Part shown: in pieces, positions 12,067 through 24,409 of the stretch | Layout: the number at the start of each line of letters is the position of its first letter | How positions within the stretch are numbered: the stretch's first letter is position 1 | Source: Bettongia penicillata ogilbyi | Taxonomy: Eukaryota; Chordata; Mammalia; Diprotodontia; Potoroidae | Reading direction: 5' to 3' | Length of the DNA: 64,000 bases | Assembly (NCBI GenBank): GCA_023548195.1 | Contig: JAJHZJ010000121.1 | Coordinates: forward strand, 1,674,220 to 1,738,219 | Position numbers and translations under genes: made by a program | The notes under the pieces: generated by a model | The model's input: the letters and a program-made list of their open reading frames with translations, nothing else | Told to the model about the DNA's origin: nothing | The model's database searches: none

Positions 12067-12739
12067 CCAATGGCGGGGAGGAGCCAAGACGGCAGAGTAG
12101 AAAGACTCACGTATGCTAGCTCTGAACCCACAGCCCATAAATTTTCTGTAAAAAGAACTCCCCACAAATTCTGGAGCAGTGCAAGCGACGCAGAAATGCA
12201 CTGGAAGAGATTTCCATTCCAGAGAGCCCTGGAAAGCCATCCCCAGGGGTCCGTTGCACACCGGACAGCGGAGCCCAGTCTTGGTCGTGTGGCCCCAGAG
12301 GAGCAGATCGAAGCGGGCTTCAGGGACGGAATCTCTGGCGGCAGCCAAGGTCCCTCCACCCACAGGTGCTACAGGTCAGTGAGAGAGACTTCTGGGCTGG
12401 CCAAGAGGGGAGCGGCAGGATGTCTCCGTGACTTGGGCCCCCTCAGGAGGCAGCAAGGGAGACAGGGACAGCAGCAGACCCAGGCTCCCGGAGCAGACAG
12501 GAACTCCGCTCCATTACTGAAGGTCTCCGCATAAACCTCCTGAAGGAACTGAGCCTGGGAGGTGGCCCTGCCCCCACCCAAGCACCAGAACTTAAGCTCA
12601 CATTGAATAGCAGCCCCACCCGCCACTGAAAGCCCTGAGGCTGGGGAGCAGCATGTGAATCTCAGACCCCAAGCACTAGCTGGGCAGATCTAGGCAGGAG
12701 TGGACAGGAATCTCAGAACTCAAGTAACTGGCTGGGAAA

Positions 12740-13854
12740 ATGCCCAGAAAAGGGAAGAAAAATAAGACCATAGAAGGTTACTTTCTTGGGGAACAGATGA
12801 TGTTTCCTCCTTTCATTTGCGATGGAAAGGAACAATGCTTGCCATCAGGGAAAGACGTGGAGGTCGGGGCCTCTGTATCCCAGACATCCCAGGTGGATGT
12901 CCAGTGGGCTCAGGCCATGGAAGAGCTCAAAAAGGATTTTGAAAATCAAGTTAGACAGGTGGAGGAAAAACTGGGAAGAGAAATGAGAGAGATGCAAGAA
13001 AAGCATGAAAAATGGGTCAATACCTTGGGAAAGGAGACCCAAAAAAATGCTGAAGAAAATAACACCTTGAAAAATAGGCTCACTCAATTGGCAAAAGAGG
13101 TTCAAAAAGACAATGAGGAGAAGAATGCTTTCAAAAGCAGAATTAGCCAAATGGAAAAAGAGGTTCAAAAGCTCACTGAAGAAAATAGTTCTCTCAAAAT
13201 TACAATGGAACAGATGGAGTCTAATGACTTTCTGAGAAACCAAGAAATCACAAAACAAAACCAAAAGATGAAAAAATGGAAGAGAATGTGAAATATCTCA
13301 TGGGAAAAACAACTGACCTGGAAAATAGATCCAGGAAAGACAATTTAAAAATTATGGGACTACCTGAAAGCCATGATCAAAAAAAGAGCCTAGACATCAT
13401 CTTCCATGAAATGATCAAGGAAAACTGCCCTGAGATTCTAGAACCAGAGGGCAAAATAAGTATTGAAGGAATCCATCGATCACCGCCTGAAAGAGATCCA
13501 AAAAGAGAAACTCCTAGGAACATTGTGGCCAAATTCCAGAATTCCCAGGTCAAGGAGAAAATATTGCAAGCAGCTAGAAAGAAACAATTCTAGTGTTGTG
13601 GAAATACAATCAGGATAACACAAGATCTAGCAGCTTCTACATGAAGGGATCGAAGGACGTGGAATAGGATACTCCAGAAGTCAAAGGAATTAGGACTCAA
13701 ACCAAGAATCACCTACCCAGCAAAACTGAGTATAATACTTCAGGGGAAAATATGGTCTTTCAATGAAACAGAGGACTTTCAAGCATTCTTGATGAAAAGA
13801 CCAGAGCTGAATGAGAAGAAGCATGAAAATGTAAACAGCAAAGAGAAGTCATAA
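12740..13854 (+). pseudogene. LINE-1/HAL1 ORF1 protein, broken
   Basis: Reads MPRKGKKNKTIEGYF, then a long coiled coil (about residues 50-180; heptad-rich Glu/Lys/Leu such as EEKLGREMREMQEKHEKWV), then the RNA-recognition and C-terminal parts (NLKIMGLPESHDQKKSLDI, HRSPPERDPKRETPRN, QAARKKQF). ORF1p is the trimeric nucleic-acid-binding chaperone of L1. The frame shifts near 13270-13276 (one base apparently lost). In-frame stops follow at 13591-13593 and after CCGNTIRITQDLAAST. The frame then runs to a final stop at 13854. It is not functional, but only lightly damaged compared with the second copy. Confidence 0.8.
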
Positions 13855-13951
13855 GGGACTTACTTACCAAAGGGGAACTGTTTACATTCCTACATGGAAA
13901 AACAATATTTGTAACTCTTAAAACTTTTCAGTATCTAGGTAGTTGGTGGGA

Positions 13952-13975
13952 CCACACACACACACATACACACAT
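13952..13975. repeat. (CA)n microsatellite
   Basis: About ten CA units with interruptions, inside the HAL1-like 3' region. Confidence 0.8.
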
Positions 13976-15019
13976 GCATGCACATACAGAGACAGAGAGC
14001 ACAGAGTGAATTGAATAGGATGGGATCATATCTTAAAAGAAATTAAGGTAAATGGTGAGAGGGAAATGTAGTGGGAGGAGAGAAAGTGAAATGGAATGGG
14101 ATAAATTATCTCTCATTTAAGAGGCAAGCAGGAGACTTTTTAGTGGAGGGAAAAAGAGGAGAGATGAGAAAAAAACATGAAGTTTACCCTCATCACATTT
14201 GACTAAAGGAAGGAATAAAATGCACACTCATTTTGGTATGAAAACCTATCTTACAATACAGGAAAGTGGGGGAGAAGGAGAGAAGCAGGGTGGGGGGATG
14301 ATGGAAGGGAGGGCAATGGGAGGAGGGAGCAATTTGAAGTCAACACTCGGGGAGGGACAGGATCAAAAGACAGAATAGAAACAATGGGGGGCAGGATAGG
14401 ATGGAGGGAAATATAGTTAGTCTTACACAACATGACTATTATTGAAGTCATTTGCAAAACTACACAGATAGGGCCTATATTGAATTGCCTGCCTTCCCAA
14501 AGGGAATGGGTAGGGAGGGAGGGATGGGGAGAATTTGGAACTCAAAGTTTTAGGAACAACTGTTTAGTATTGTTCTTGCTACTAGGAAATAAGAAATACA
14601 GTTAATGGGGAATAGAAAGTCATCTGGCTCTACAGGACAAAAGAGAAGATGGGGACAAGAGAAGGGAGGGATGATAGAAGAGAGGGCAGATTGGTGATAG
14701 GGAAAAGTAGAATGCTCGGTGTATTGGGGTGGGGGGAGGGGATAAATGGGGAGAAAATTTGGAACCCAAAATTTTGAGAAAATGAATGCAAAAAATTAAA
14801 AATAAATTCGTACTTAAAAATAAATAAATAAACAAGATGAGATGAGATGAAATGAAATGAAAGCTTTTAAAAGAGAAAAAAAAATAAAAGAAAAAAAATA
14901 TTTTATTTTCACCAGGGGGTGTGGGGGAGAGATTTGAGGGTGGGAAAGAGAGAAAAATATTTATTGAAAAAAAAATACCTTTGTTAAAAATACCTGTTGA
15001 CTATTTTCTGTCCTGTTTG

Positions 15020-15372
15020 TTGTTCCCTATATCTTGAAGCTTATCACATGTTCACAACCTTCACACATTCTATAGTCCAGCCAAACTGGCGTTCCTCACA
15101 AAACATTCCACCTTCTCTCTCTATCCCTTTTTCAAGTCCCCCTCCTTGTATTCCTTTCCTTCTTTCAAGGTTCAGTTCAAAAGACACCTCTTAATTGATC
15201 CATCCAGCTGCTAGTGCCTTCCAATTTGAAAATTACTTTGTATTTATTTTGCATATATCTTATATTTAGTTACATGCTGTTTGCCCTAAGGACAGGAACT
15301 ACTTCATTGCCTAGCTCTAGTACAGTACTTGACACACAGAGCAGACACTTAATAAAAGCCTACTGATTGATC
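15020..15372 (+). repeat. L2/CR1 3' end
   Basis: 'tcaaggttcagttcaaaaga', 'ctaaggacaggaactactt', 'cctagctctagtacagtac', 'cttaataaaagcctactga' follow the L2 tail order. The interval 14841-15019 is A/GA-rich simple sequence. Confidence 0.7.
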
Positions 15373-15375
15373 TCA

Positions 15376-15472
15376 TTCTTACCAGACTATAAACTTTAGG
15401 AGAACAAGGACTCTACCCTTCACTAAAAACTTCTATAGAGCATAAAATAGCATTTTGCACATAATGTTAAAT
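15376..15472 (+). repeat. Second L2 3'-end fragment
   Basis: 'agactataaactttaggaga', 'caaggactctaccc', 'cattttgcacataatg'; a weaker tandem copy of the L2 terminal segment. Confidence 0.4.
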
Positions 15473-16204
15473 TGATTTTTTTAAAGAGTGGGGGATCTCC
15501 AATGAAACATACCCATAGTAAAACAGAAAAGACTAGGAGATCCAAAGACATGACATAGATCACCTCCTCTTTCCCTTCCTGAACTCATCCAAAAAGTATA
15601 ATTAAATAAACAAAACCAACTCTGAGTCATTAATCTGCCAAAGTTTTCCACCCCTCCTCTCAAGAGTATGCAGTAAAAGTTCAGTTCATTCAATCAAATG
15701 TACTAAAATTGGAACCTATATTTCTGCCTCTAAACTTGCCCAGAAATAATCTAAGGGTCAAAAAAGGGACAGCAAAAATACCGAAATACTTGTCTTTTCT
15801 CACATCAATTAAGGACCCAAAGATTTACTCTCAAAAATATAATGTTTTGCCTTTACTCATTGCTGAACCATTTTTCAAGGGCACAATTTTTAAAAAAGTA
15901 AACATATGCCCACAACATGGAAGGGAGCAGTATAAAGAATCAGCTCTTCCCTAAAGGGTCCCACAGTCTAGAAAACAACAGAATTCCCAGAGTAAGTAAA
16001 GACATTCTTCCGCTCTCTTTAATATTCTGTGGTAGTCTGTGGGAAGTACCTGAAGGAGGCTAAGTTTTGGTGAAGCTGTTGTGTTTGTATTTCTCCACCT
16101 CATCCTCCTTCCCATATCCACACCTTCTCTTAATCCCGGGGGGTATTTCTTCTTCACTTCATCCTTTCAGAATTCCAAGCTTAGCTCAAATGTTTCTCCC
16201 TACA
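15473..16204. other. Unclassified intronic sequence
   Basis: Nothing recognised; an 81-codon open frame at 15709-15954 has no known domain. Confidence 0.5.
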
Positions 16205-16300
16205 CATAAGAGCACTGATTTAGAACTGGAAGTAGGGCTTACAAACTTCTCATTTTACAGAGAAGGAAACTGAGGCCTAGAGAGGGCAAATGACACATGG
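16205..16300 (-). repeat. MIR-type SINE fragment
   Basis: 'cattttacagagaaggaaac' and 'tgaggcctagagagggcaaa' are the reverse-orientation MIR core. Confidence 0.5.
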
Positions 16301-16769
16301 GCTTTCTAAGTCCTCTCACAGCAATCTGATGTGGTCTGGGGTTGCAGGGAACCCTGAAATGTCAGGGTACAGGGTGGCAGCCACCTGGAAAGAATTTACA
16401 CCCTCAAACCTTCTTCCAGTCAAAGTGGCAAGGTTTATTGTAATGCCAATAGTGAAAGCTAAATTGCTTGTGAATCTGCACCTTAATGGGGATGAGACAG
16501 ATATTTATATACAATAAAAAAGGAGGGACAGTGAAAAGATCTGGATGGGATTAAGGTACGGCAAATAGCCTGGGATGAGACAAGAGTGCAAGTAAACGGA
16601 CTGTCAGGTATCTAGGTGGGCTGGGGTGGGCCAAACACCTTGAATGACAGCCAGTGATCTGGGTTACTGAAACGTATGGGAAATTTCAGGGACTGGGTTG
16701 CTTTCAAAGACATGGTCTTTTCAAACCGTTTATAGGTGCAGGCCCCATTACTCCTTCAAATCCACCCAG
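16301..16769. other. Unclassified GC-richer block
   Basis: Compositionally different from its surroundings ('tggtctggggttgcaggga', 'ggtgggctggggtgggcc'). It may be an old LTR or LINE piece, but no family-defining end was found. Confidence 0.3.
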
Positions 16770-16960
16770 TTACTAACATATTCTACTCCTTGAAATCACT
16801 TTGCATTACTTGGTACACTTCTGTTTTTCCTTACTTGCGTGATACATTCCCACTCTCCATCCCACAATAAACTTCCTGAAGGCAGAAATTCTTTCATTTC
16901 TGTCTTTGCAACTGAGACAAAAGCTGGGCATCAAACTGCCATTTACTACTTCAGTACATC
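16770..16960 (+). repeat. Possible L2 3' end
   Basis: 'aataaacttcctgaaggcag', 'aaattctttcatttctgtct' resemble the 'ctccttgagggcagggactgt' tail. Weak. Confidence 0.35.
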
Positions 16961-18961
16961 AACATGAAGTAACAACATTCCCGGGATCCCTGCGATCATC
17001 ATACAGTAAAATGACACAATGGACAAGAGTGTAAGACGTCTTAAATTCTAGGACCCATTCAAATCTCAAAGAGCTAATGTAACAGTTCACTAATGAGGAT
17101 TCATTTTCTTGGCCAAAAATTAAAATACTTACTAGTCTACTTGGGAACTTGAATTTCATTCCCATTTACTTGGAGGGAGAGAAAACAAAGAAAGCAAAGC
17201 AGTCAGATGTCTTGAGGGAGTTTCTCAATTGCCTTAAGATGAGCAGGGAAAAGATAGAAGTTTCTTCACCAACCCCCTTCTTCACAATACTCTGGTGCAA
17301 CACATTATCCTTGGCAATCAGTCTCACTTTTTAAACAATTGAATGGCTAATGAAAAGCTATCTCCTATTAGTTCAAATCAGACTTAGCCTGATATCTGTT
17401 TAGCCTACCTAAAAGAAAAATGAATAGCTTTGTATCTCCTTTACTTACTGGCATTCAACAGAGGCTTAACGCACTGAAACCATTTCTACTTTTCCCAGAA
17501 ACATGAGGACAGATACTTGGTGTGCTAAAAATTACTCTCAGAGAAAACAGATGTGCCTTTTCCTTGCCCAGAAGTTCCATCTGTTCTGAGCCAATCCAGT
17601 TTCAGATGACCTCCCAAAAGCAAAGTAACACTGACAGGGTAACTAATTCTATGTGGCTGAATATTGAACAGGTTATTTCACAGATCCTGGTACCCATTTC
17701 ATGGGAATCCTTGGACCATGGCTGGACCAGTAGATAACCAAAGATGAATCTGGGGAAATTACCTTTCTGACGATCAAAAGTTTTAAATGCCCAATAGGGA
17801 AAACTTGAACAAAGATTTACTCATTGCCAAACTCTGGCATCAATACCTCACAATGGCAGTAAGACCAGAGAGGGTAGGGGCAAATACCAATTTTAGTAGT
17901 AAGGAAAGAACCTTGCTCACTGCTCATAGAAATGCAATCCTGGCAGAAAAATGAACTCTGAGAACTTATGACATCAACTTGTGACTACAGTACAAGGGAA
18001 AAAGGAATCTCCTAAGTGCTGACTACCTATTATAAAGTGCAGACATGCAGGTATACTTTGAGCAATCAGAGATGGAAAGAACACCAACAACTTTATATTC
18101 ATTAGATCTAAAACACTGTGTACTATTGATAACATTACTATCTTGGGTACTGACACCGTGGCCCTGGGTGTGGCCACATATGAATGATTAACAATTTGGC
18201 CTTTTTTTCTTTAATAGAAGCCTTGTTTAAAAAGACACACCACAACAAAAATCTGGAAAAAATTACTGCCCCAGAACAATTTGTAAAAAACCCAATTATT
18301 CATTTGACCATGTTTATATAAATTTGCATGAAGCTCCCAGGTCTGTTTCCAACAACTCTGAAAACATACTAACAGAGCTTCTTACATCCTTCTTATCTAG
18401 ATGCAATCATAAATCCAAATCCATTTTCCTTAAAGGGAAAACTATCCAAAATAAGTTGTATAAACATGAGTTATTTTCAAATGGCATCTAAAAAAGTTGT
18501 AAAATAATGGAGGTTAGTATCCATGAAATAAATAACTTAAAAGAATCTTTGTATGACAGAAGATAAAAATATCAGATAATTCAGATTGTAGATCAATAGA
18601 GAGATGCATGACCCAACATGTGTGTAAACAGTTTGTAATCAGATGAACTGTTGCTCAGGGCAAGAAACAAAACATATCATCAAAAATAAATATAACTAGA
18701 AAGGGAGTAAGTCAGTCATGTGTCATGATAGCAATGATAATCACATAATGTCAGAGAATACCTATATAACTGGTTAAAATGCCACTACTAGCCAGACAAT
18801 ACTTGCATCCAGCTAAAGATAGGTGGATACCTTCAATGAAACTAGGAATATTCTCATGGATATTTTCTGGAAAATCACCTAAAGCAATCACCAAGACTCA
18901 GTATCCTGTGAAATCATGATTCTTGTTGCTTTTACATGCATCAGGATAGTAACGCCTTTAT
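16961..18961. other. Unclassified intronic sequence, 2 kb
   Basis: AT-rich with no recognised repeat, exon or RNA gene. Confidence 0.5.
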
Positions 18962-19130
18962 TTTTTCTCCATGATTTGGGGTTTTCTTAGAAAACATACT
19001 GGAATGCTTTGCCATTTCGACTTAAGGATCAGTGATTAAGTGTCTGAGGTCATATCTGCACTCAGGAAGATGAGGCTCCCTGACTTCAGACCCCACCCCC
19101 ACTCTACCCACTGCATCAGCTAGCTGCTGT
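18962..19130 (-). mobile_element. Marsupial SINE, diverged
   Basis: 'tggggttttcttagaaaaca', 'aagtgtctgaggtcatatct', 'ctgacttcagaccc', 'actgcatcagctagctgct' keep the inverted order of the tRNA/CORE SINE. Confidence 0.6.
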
Positions 19131-19555
19131 ATGAGGCTTCCTTTCATTTAACAGCAACTTGGATGTGTCTTTTGGTTTCAAGATACAGCAGGAACGTAAA
19201 TACAAATGTTGTTAAGTTACTGCAACATGTCAATGCATTTACTGGTCATGGACAAAAGCTCACACACATAAGAGTACCAAAAGTTAAAAGAATGCGGATA
19301 GTGAAGGAATTGTGAAATTCTTATCCTCTGTGTTCCTGTTCCACCATTCTGAGAAGTGGAAAAGGGACAACACAAAACTGAGGGCTATTTTGCAGTTTTA
19401 TGTTTCATGGTTGGGCAAAAAGTTGATTATCTTAATGTCTAATGTTCTGGTGATAAGCCTCTCCATAATGGCCAAAGTGAAAATCCACTTGATTTACAAT
19501 TCCTAAGGCACACTGATTAGTAACATAAAAATGATATAAACATATTCATTCTATC
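19131..19555. other. Unclassified intronic sequence
   Basis: Nothing recognised; a 64-codon open frame at 19312-19506 shows no known domain. Confidence 0.5.
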
Positions 19556-21000
19556 TCAAGCAATTATACAATCAATCAATATACATTTAATAAGTGTTTG
19601 ATGTGACAGGTACTCTTCTAAGTACTGTGGATACAAAAAGAGGCAAAAGACAGTTCCTAACCTCAAGGAGGGAAGACAACATGCAGACAAATGTATGCAA
19701 AGCAAGCTCCACACAGAATAAACAGGAAAGCATTAGAATTGAGGGATGGTAAGGGTGGAGGAAGGTTAGAAGATGAGATTTTGGGGGGGATTTAAAGCCA
19801 GAAAGGTCAGTAACTGGAGCAAAGGACAGAGTGTTCTAGGCATGGGGGTCTTGGCCTGAGAAAATTCTCAGGGCCAGAGATGGAGTACAGCCAGGATGAC
19901 AGTACTAAAGGATCAAAGAGTATGTGTTGAGAAATAAAATTATAAGAATACTGGAAATATAGAAGGTGGTTAGGTTATGAAGGGCTTTGAATGCCAAATA
20001 TCATTTTGTAGTTGGTCCTGAAGTAAAAGAGAGCTAGGGGAATGGGAGGTGGCCGGGAGTTGAATGGAAAATCACTTTAGTGACTAAATAGTGGATGTAC
20101 TGAAATCTGAGGCAGCTAGATCCACTAGGAGGATACTGCAATAATCAAGGTATGTGAGGTGATGAGGGCCTGACTAGAGTGGTGGCAATGAAAAACAAGA
20201 GAAGGGAGCATATGTGAGAGATGTCACAAAGCTGAAACTGATAAGCCTCGGCAGCAGACTTAATACGTGAGGGTGAGAGACAGCGAGGAATCCAGGATGA
20301 CTCCTTGGTTACAAGCCTCAGGGACTTAGGAGGATGGCGCACTGCCTCCTATAGATTTGAGAATCACCAGCATAGAGAGACAGTAATGAAATTCATGAGA
20401 GTGGATGAGCTCACCAACTGATACAGTGAAGCAGAGGCAAGGACGGAACACTGAAGGACACCAATGTATTACTGGACATGACCTAGAACAGGACTCAGCA
20501 AAGGAGACAAAGGAGGAGTGGTCAGATAAGTAGAACTAGAAGAAAGCACAGTCCAAAAAAAAAAAGTGGATAGAAGAATGTTTCAAGGACAGGGTGATTA
20601 ATATGCCAAAGGGTGCAGAAAGGTCAAGGAAAATGAAAACTGAGAAAAAGTCATTGGATTTAGCAAGTAAGAGATTCACGATAACTTTGGAGAAAACAGT
20701 TGGTGGAACAATGAGCCATATTGTAAGGTGGTACAAGAGAGTGAGACAAGTCAAAGTAGAGGCATCTACTGAAGTTGGCCTTTTCAAGGAACTTAGGTAG
20801 AAAGGCCAAGAAAAGATAGAATGATGGTTAGCAGGCATGGAAGGACCAAATGAAGGGTTCTGGGGTTTTTCTGAGGATAGGTGTGTTTGGAGGTTGTAGG
20901 GAGTGAACCAGTAAGCACAGAGAGGCTGAAGATAAAAGTGAAATAGTGAAAGATGACAGAAGAGGAAATCTATTGTAGGAGACAGGATCAGATATCAAGA
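19556..21000 (-). mobile_element. L2-type LINE, reverse orientation
   Basis: The element's 3' end is at the left ('ttaataagtgtttgatgtga', 'caaaagacagttcctaacc') and reverse-transcriptase coding remnants run leftward from about 20840 to 20145. The layout matches the copy at 30280-31420. Confidence 0.7.
20145..20838 (-). pseudogene. L2 reverse transcriptase remnant
   Basis: The minus-strand translation contains VNLLLAKSNDFFSVFIFLDL, the RT motif-A region of CR1/L2-clade LINEs (LLDLSAAFD in intact copies; here LDLSAPFG, so the second catalytic Asp is lost). Further along IKSAAEAYQFQLCDISHIC and FIATTLVRP match the thumb region. Frames are broken several times. The protein would have been the polymerase of an L2 retrotransposon; this copy is dead. 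Confidence 0.7.
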
Positions 21001-21002
21001 GC

Positions 21003-21115
21003 TGAAAGGGATCTCAGAAGTCATCTACCCAAAAGTTTAAGAATAAAGTAAGCTCAGGGAGCTTAAGGGAATACCCAAGGTGGCATAGGTAGTAAACCTC
21101 AGACAGCCAATATAT
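21003..21115 (-). repeat. MIR-type SINE fragment
   Basis: 'agctgaaagggatctcagaa', 'gtcatctacccaaaag', 'acccaaggtggcataggtag' match the reverse MIR core. Confidence 0.45.
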
Positions 21116-21264
21116 TCACTTCTGTTAACCAGTTTATGGGGCCCAAATATTCAAATGGAAATTTAAGAATTCAAATGCACAAAATGAGGTAATTCAGGAA
21201 TGAATATTTTTAATGGACTATTAACTTGGATTTCTTTAGGCATTTTATTTCTATCCAACATTTA

Positions 21265-22105
21265 TGGTTGGTTGTTGTCCTTCATTTTCCAAGTGGACTA
21301 AAATGACATCACTGTGCTAGAGTCAAGTTTCAGTGTGTCCGACTGTGGCTGATGAGACCAATGAGAGCTCAGAATGCTCTACCACAGATCGGGCACAAAT
21401 AGTCTGTGTGAACATTTGGGGTGGATACTCTAAATTTGGCATTGCTGCATTTCCTTTGAGCTGTTTCAATTCTGATTCGCTCATAGAGTACACCACCTTC
21501 TCTGATATGGGCACACCATGCTGAGCAGTCCATATCAATAAATTCCAAAATTCTTAAGGGAGATCTCGAGAGTGTCCTTGTAATCGCTTCTGATGGCCAT
21601 GTGAATGCTTGCCCTGTGCGAGTTCTCTATAAAACAATCTTTTTGGCAAGCATACATATTGCATTTAAACAATATGGCCAGCCTATGAGAGTTGCGCTCT
21701 CTGAAGGATAGTTTGAATGCCTGGCAGTTTAGTTCAAGTAAGGACCTCAGTGTCTGGCACCTTATCCTATCCTAGTAGATGGATCTTCAGAATCTTCCTA
21801 ATTCACATGAAGTGATTCGGTTTCCTGGCATGGCGCTGGTAGACTGTCCAGGTTTTACAGGCATACAATGATGTCAGCACAACGGCTCTGTAGACCTTCA
21901 GTTTGGTTGTCAGTCTGATACCTCTTCTCTCCCATACTTTCCTTCTGAGCCTCCCAAACTCTGAGCTAGCTCTGACAACACATGCATCAACCTCATCACC
22001 AGTGTGTACATGCCTGGAAAGTAACCATCAAGGTACACGTGAACTTATCCACAGCATTCAAAACTTCCCCATTTGCTGTAACTGATGGTTCCACATATGA
22101 ATGGT
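21265..22105 (-). mobile_element. RTE-type LINE, 3' third, reverse orientation
   Basis: Reverse complement of the 3' part of the element at 54186-55799. Shared landmarks include 'tttggtaggctcccaaa'-type, 'tggacagtctaccag' and 'atggagaacttgca'-type segments and the terminal 'gaaggacaacaaccaacc' end at 21265. The minus-strand frame near 21323-21538 ends with a decayed C-terminal zinc-finger-like CARSVVEHSELSLVSS. The polymerase core is absent because of 5' truncation. Confidence 0.75.
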
Positions 22106-22779
22106 GTGGTCTTTAGGCATACATTCTCACACCATAGCTCTTTCTTCATACTAGTAGTTTAAAACACATCTCTGCCTAACTATTAACAATCAGCTTGGCT
22201 CTTAAAGGGGAAAAAAAGGTAGCAGGATTTTGTTAAGAAGTACCCAACCCCAGTTTATAACCACTGAAGGGATAAGTCAGTAATACAAGAAAGATGCATT
22301 GTGAAATACTTTTTCTCCATATCCTTTTCAGGTGTACCACATGGAAGGAAACAAAGGTAAATGAGGATGAATATCTTTTTATATTCATATAAAACATGCC
22401 AGTATAGTCTTGACAGAAGAATGTCAGAAGTGCTAAAACTCAGAGTGAGCTAAGGCTGGCAATGAATGTTTAAGACAACAGAAAGGATTTTTATTTAGAG
22501 GCTTGTTGGGGCCCAGAAGCAGATTAAAAATAGAAGAAGAACTGATACTCAAGGAAGATAAGATGATGGAAATGGAGGAAGGTTAATACTTTCACTCTCA
22601 AGAGATTTTCACACCGGGAAAGATGGAACACAAATCTCCATACAAGAACTACCCTAAGGTTAAGTAACAAAGTGGTAAAAGAGGATATAGGCATTCTCAA
22701 TGAATTCAAGTCACCATGACTAGACAATCTGCACCAAAGGGTCCTCCTACCCTCCTCCCACTAAAAAACAGTGAAGATT
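22106..22779. other. Unclassified intronic sequence
   Basis: No recognised repeat or exon. Confidence 0.5.
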
Positions 22780-23582
22780 ATTATTAATGGCTACTGAGAA
22801 TGATTTTTGAAGGATTATAAAGAATGACAGAGATGTGTCACAAGATTAGAGCAGAGCAAATGTCAGGTTTCTAAAAAGATCAGAGGGCAGAATTTTCAAA
22901 AGGGGAGAAGGCGGAACGGGTTTTACTTCAATTCCTTGCAAAATTCTATACCATTACCATGTATAATAATACATATTACATATAATAATACAAGAAACTG
23001 TAAACATTTGGAGAAGAAAAGTAGTGATCAGTAAGAGCCATCAAATAAGGACTACATCAAGAACAGATCTCATGTACCTAGGAGAACAATTTTGACAAGA
23101 ATTCTCTATCTATTAGTTTAAGCCTTGAGTTTCTATAATAAACTGGCAAAGGACTCTGGTGTAAAAAGAAAGGACATCAACTTCTTGTTTAAAAAAGAGA
23201 TTATGTTAAAATAATCTCATCTTCCCTTCTGAAAAGGTCACCAGACTGTAAAATCTGGGGAATGCTATTGAAATGGTACATGTAATTCCCCAAAGCATGA
23301 CAAAGTCTCTTTATGCTATCGAGTGAACTAGAGAGGTCCAATTCAAACACAATGTAAGCTGTATGATGGCATAACTGGAAGAGTCCACACCAATGGAATG
23401 ACTTGACCCAAAGACTAGACATTAACAGATCAGTATCAACTTAGAGGGAGAACTTTAATGGAGTACACAAGGGATCTGTGCTTGGCTGGGATAGTCAACA
23501 TCTTTACCAGTGATGTGGATAAAAGCAGAGATGGCAAGTTTATAAAATTTGCACATAAAGCAAAGCTGGATGAGATAACTTG
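22780..23582 (+). mobile_element. CR1/L3-type LINE reverse-transcriptase fossil
   Basis: Retains the order of CR1-clade landmarks: 'gatcagtaagagccatcaaa' with 'catcaagaacagatctcat', 'caaagtctctttatgctat', 'aagggatctgtgcttggct' (KGSVLG), 'gtcaacatctttaccagtga' (VNIFTSD) and 'gcaagtttataaaatttgca' (KFIKFA, the decayed FADDTKLG). Strongly degraded. Confidence 0.5.
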
Positions 23583-23584
23583 AA

Positions 23585-23885
23585 TTTCTACAGCACTTTA
23601 ATACCTTTCTCCACAACAACTCCAAGAGACAGATCCACAAATTCACAAAAAGCAAGCAAGCATTTAACAAACGATTTTTTAAAACGTCTCTGTGCTAACC
23701 ACCAGGGGCATAAATTCTTTATTGCTGTTATTACTATTATCACCATTTCATGGATAAAAGGCATGAGGCTGAAAGAGGTTAAATGACTTTAAAAGGATAA
23801 CACTGCAGGCTCATCATTAGAGCAAAGACTTGACCTGACATACTCAAGATAAATATTCCTTCTTCTACTCTACGCTGTCTTGGAT
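23585..23885 (-). repeat. MIR/CORE-SINE with L2-like tail
   Basis: 'ctttaatacctttctccaca', 'ttattactattatcaccat', 'gaggctgaaagaggttaaat' match the reverse CORE-SINE order. Confidence 0.5.
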
Positions 23886-24409
23886 CAGTGGTTCTAGAAT
23901 GCTTTTCAGATAATTGTTGAATGAAAGGATCCCGATCCCAAGACATCTTGACATACTAGAACAACAGGCAAAACAAAAATGCAAATTCCTTTAAGTCTGT
24001 AAGTAAAGGCTAGGGAAGAAGGTGTAGCCAACATGATAAAGAAGTTACCCTAAAAGCAGACACAACTTTAGTCTGCATTAATAGACCATCCAGAATGAAA
24101 AGAAGAGAATCCTCAATTGCTGGACCCCATCTGTTGTGTTCTGTTCAATCCAGGGCACCATATTTTAGGAAGAATACTGACAAAAAGGAGAGGAAGTTTC
24201 TGTCCTACTATATACAGGACTACTTAACCAAGTAGGCTCTCTTCCAACTCAAAGATTCATTCCTAAACTGGAACAAAAATTGTTAGTTCTCAATTTTTTT
24301 TGTATTTTACTCCTAAACTATGCCAACTCACTAAATATCCCTTCATTCCCAAAGTACAGCAATCTGTTACTGAAGGAAAAAGGATTTTTTAATTTTTATT
24401 TACACTGGA
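23886..24409. other. Unclassified intronic sequence
   Basis: Nothing recognised. Confidence 0.5.

Larger units (their letters stand above)
12067..14840 (+). mobile_element. Near-complete HAL1-like (ORF1-only) LINE
   Basis: Starts with 'ggggaggagccaagacggca', the conserved marsupial L1 5' terminus. It carries about 670 bp of 5' UTR, an ORF1-like reading frame (12740-13854) and a G-rich polypurine 3' UTR, and ends in an A-rich tail near 14820. There is no ORF2 (endonuclease/reverse transcriptase) between ORF1 and the 3' UTR, which is the definition of half-L1 elements. Such elements must borrow an L1 reverse transcriptase; this is established for the class. The same 3' UTR layout recurs at 58500-58950. 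Confidence 0.7.

Noticed and set aside
12046..12534. 162-codon open frame overlapping others on the opposite strand
   Set aside because: It lies in the GC-rich 5' UTR of the HAL1-like element and crosses its 5' boundary; no known domain.
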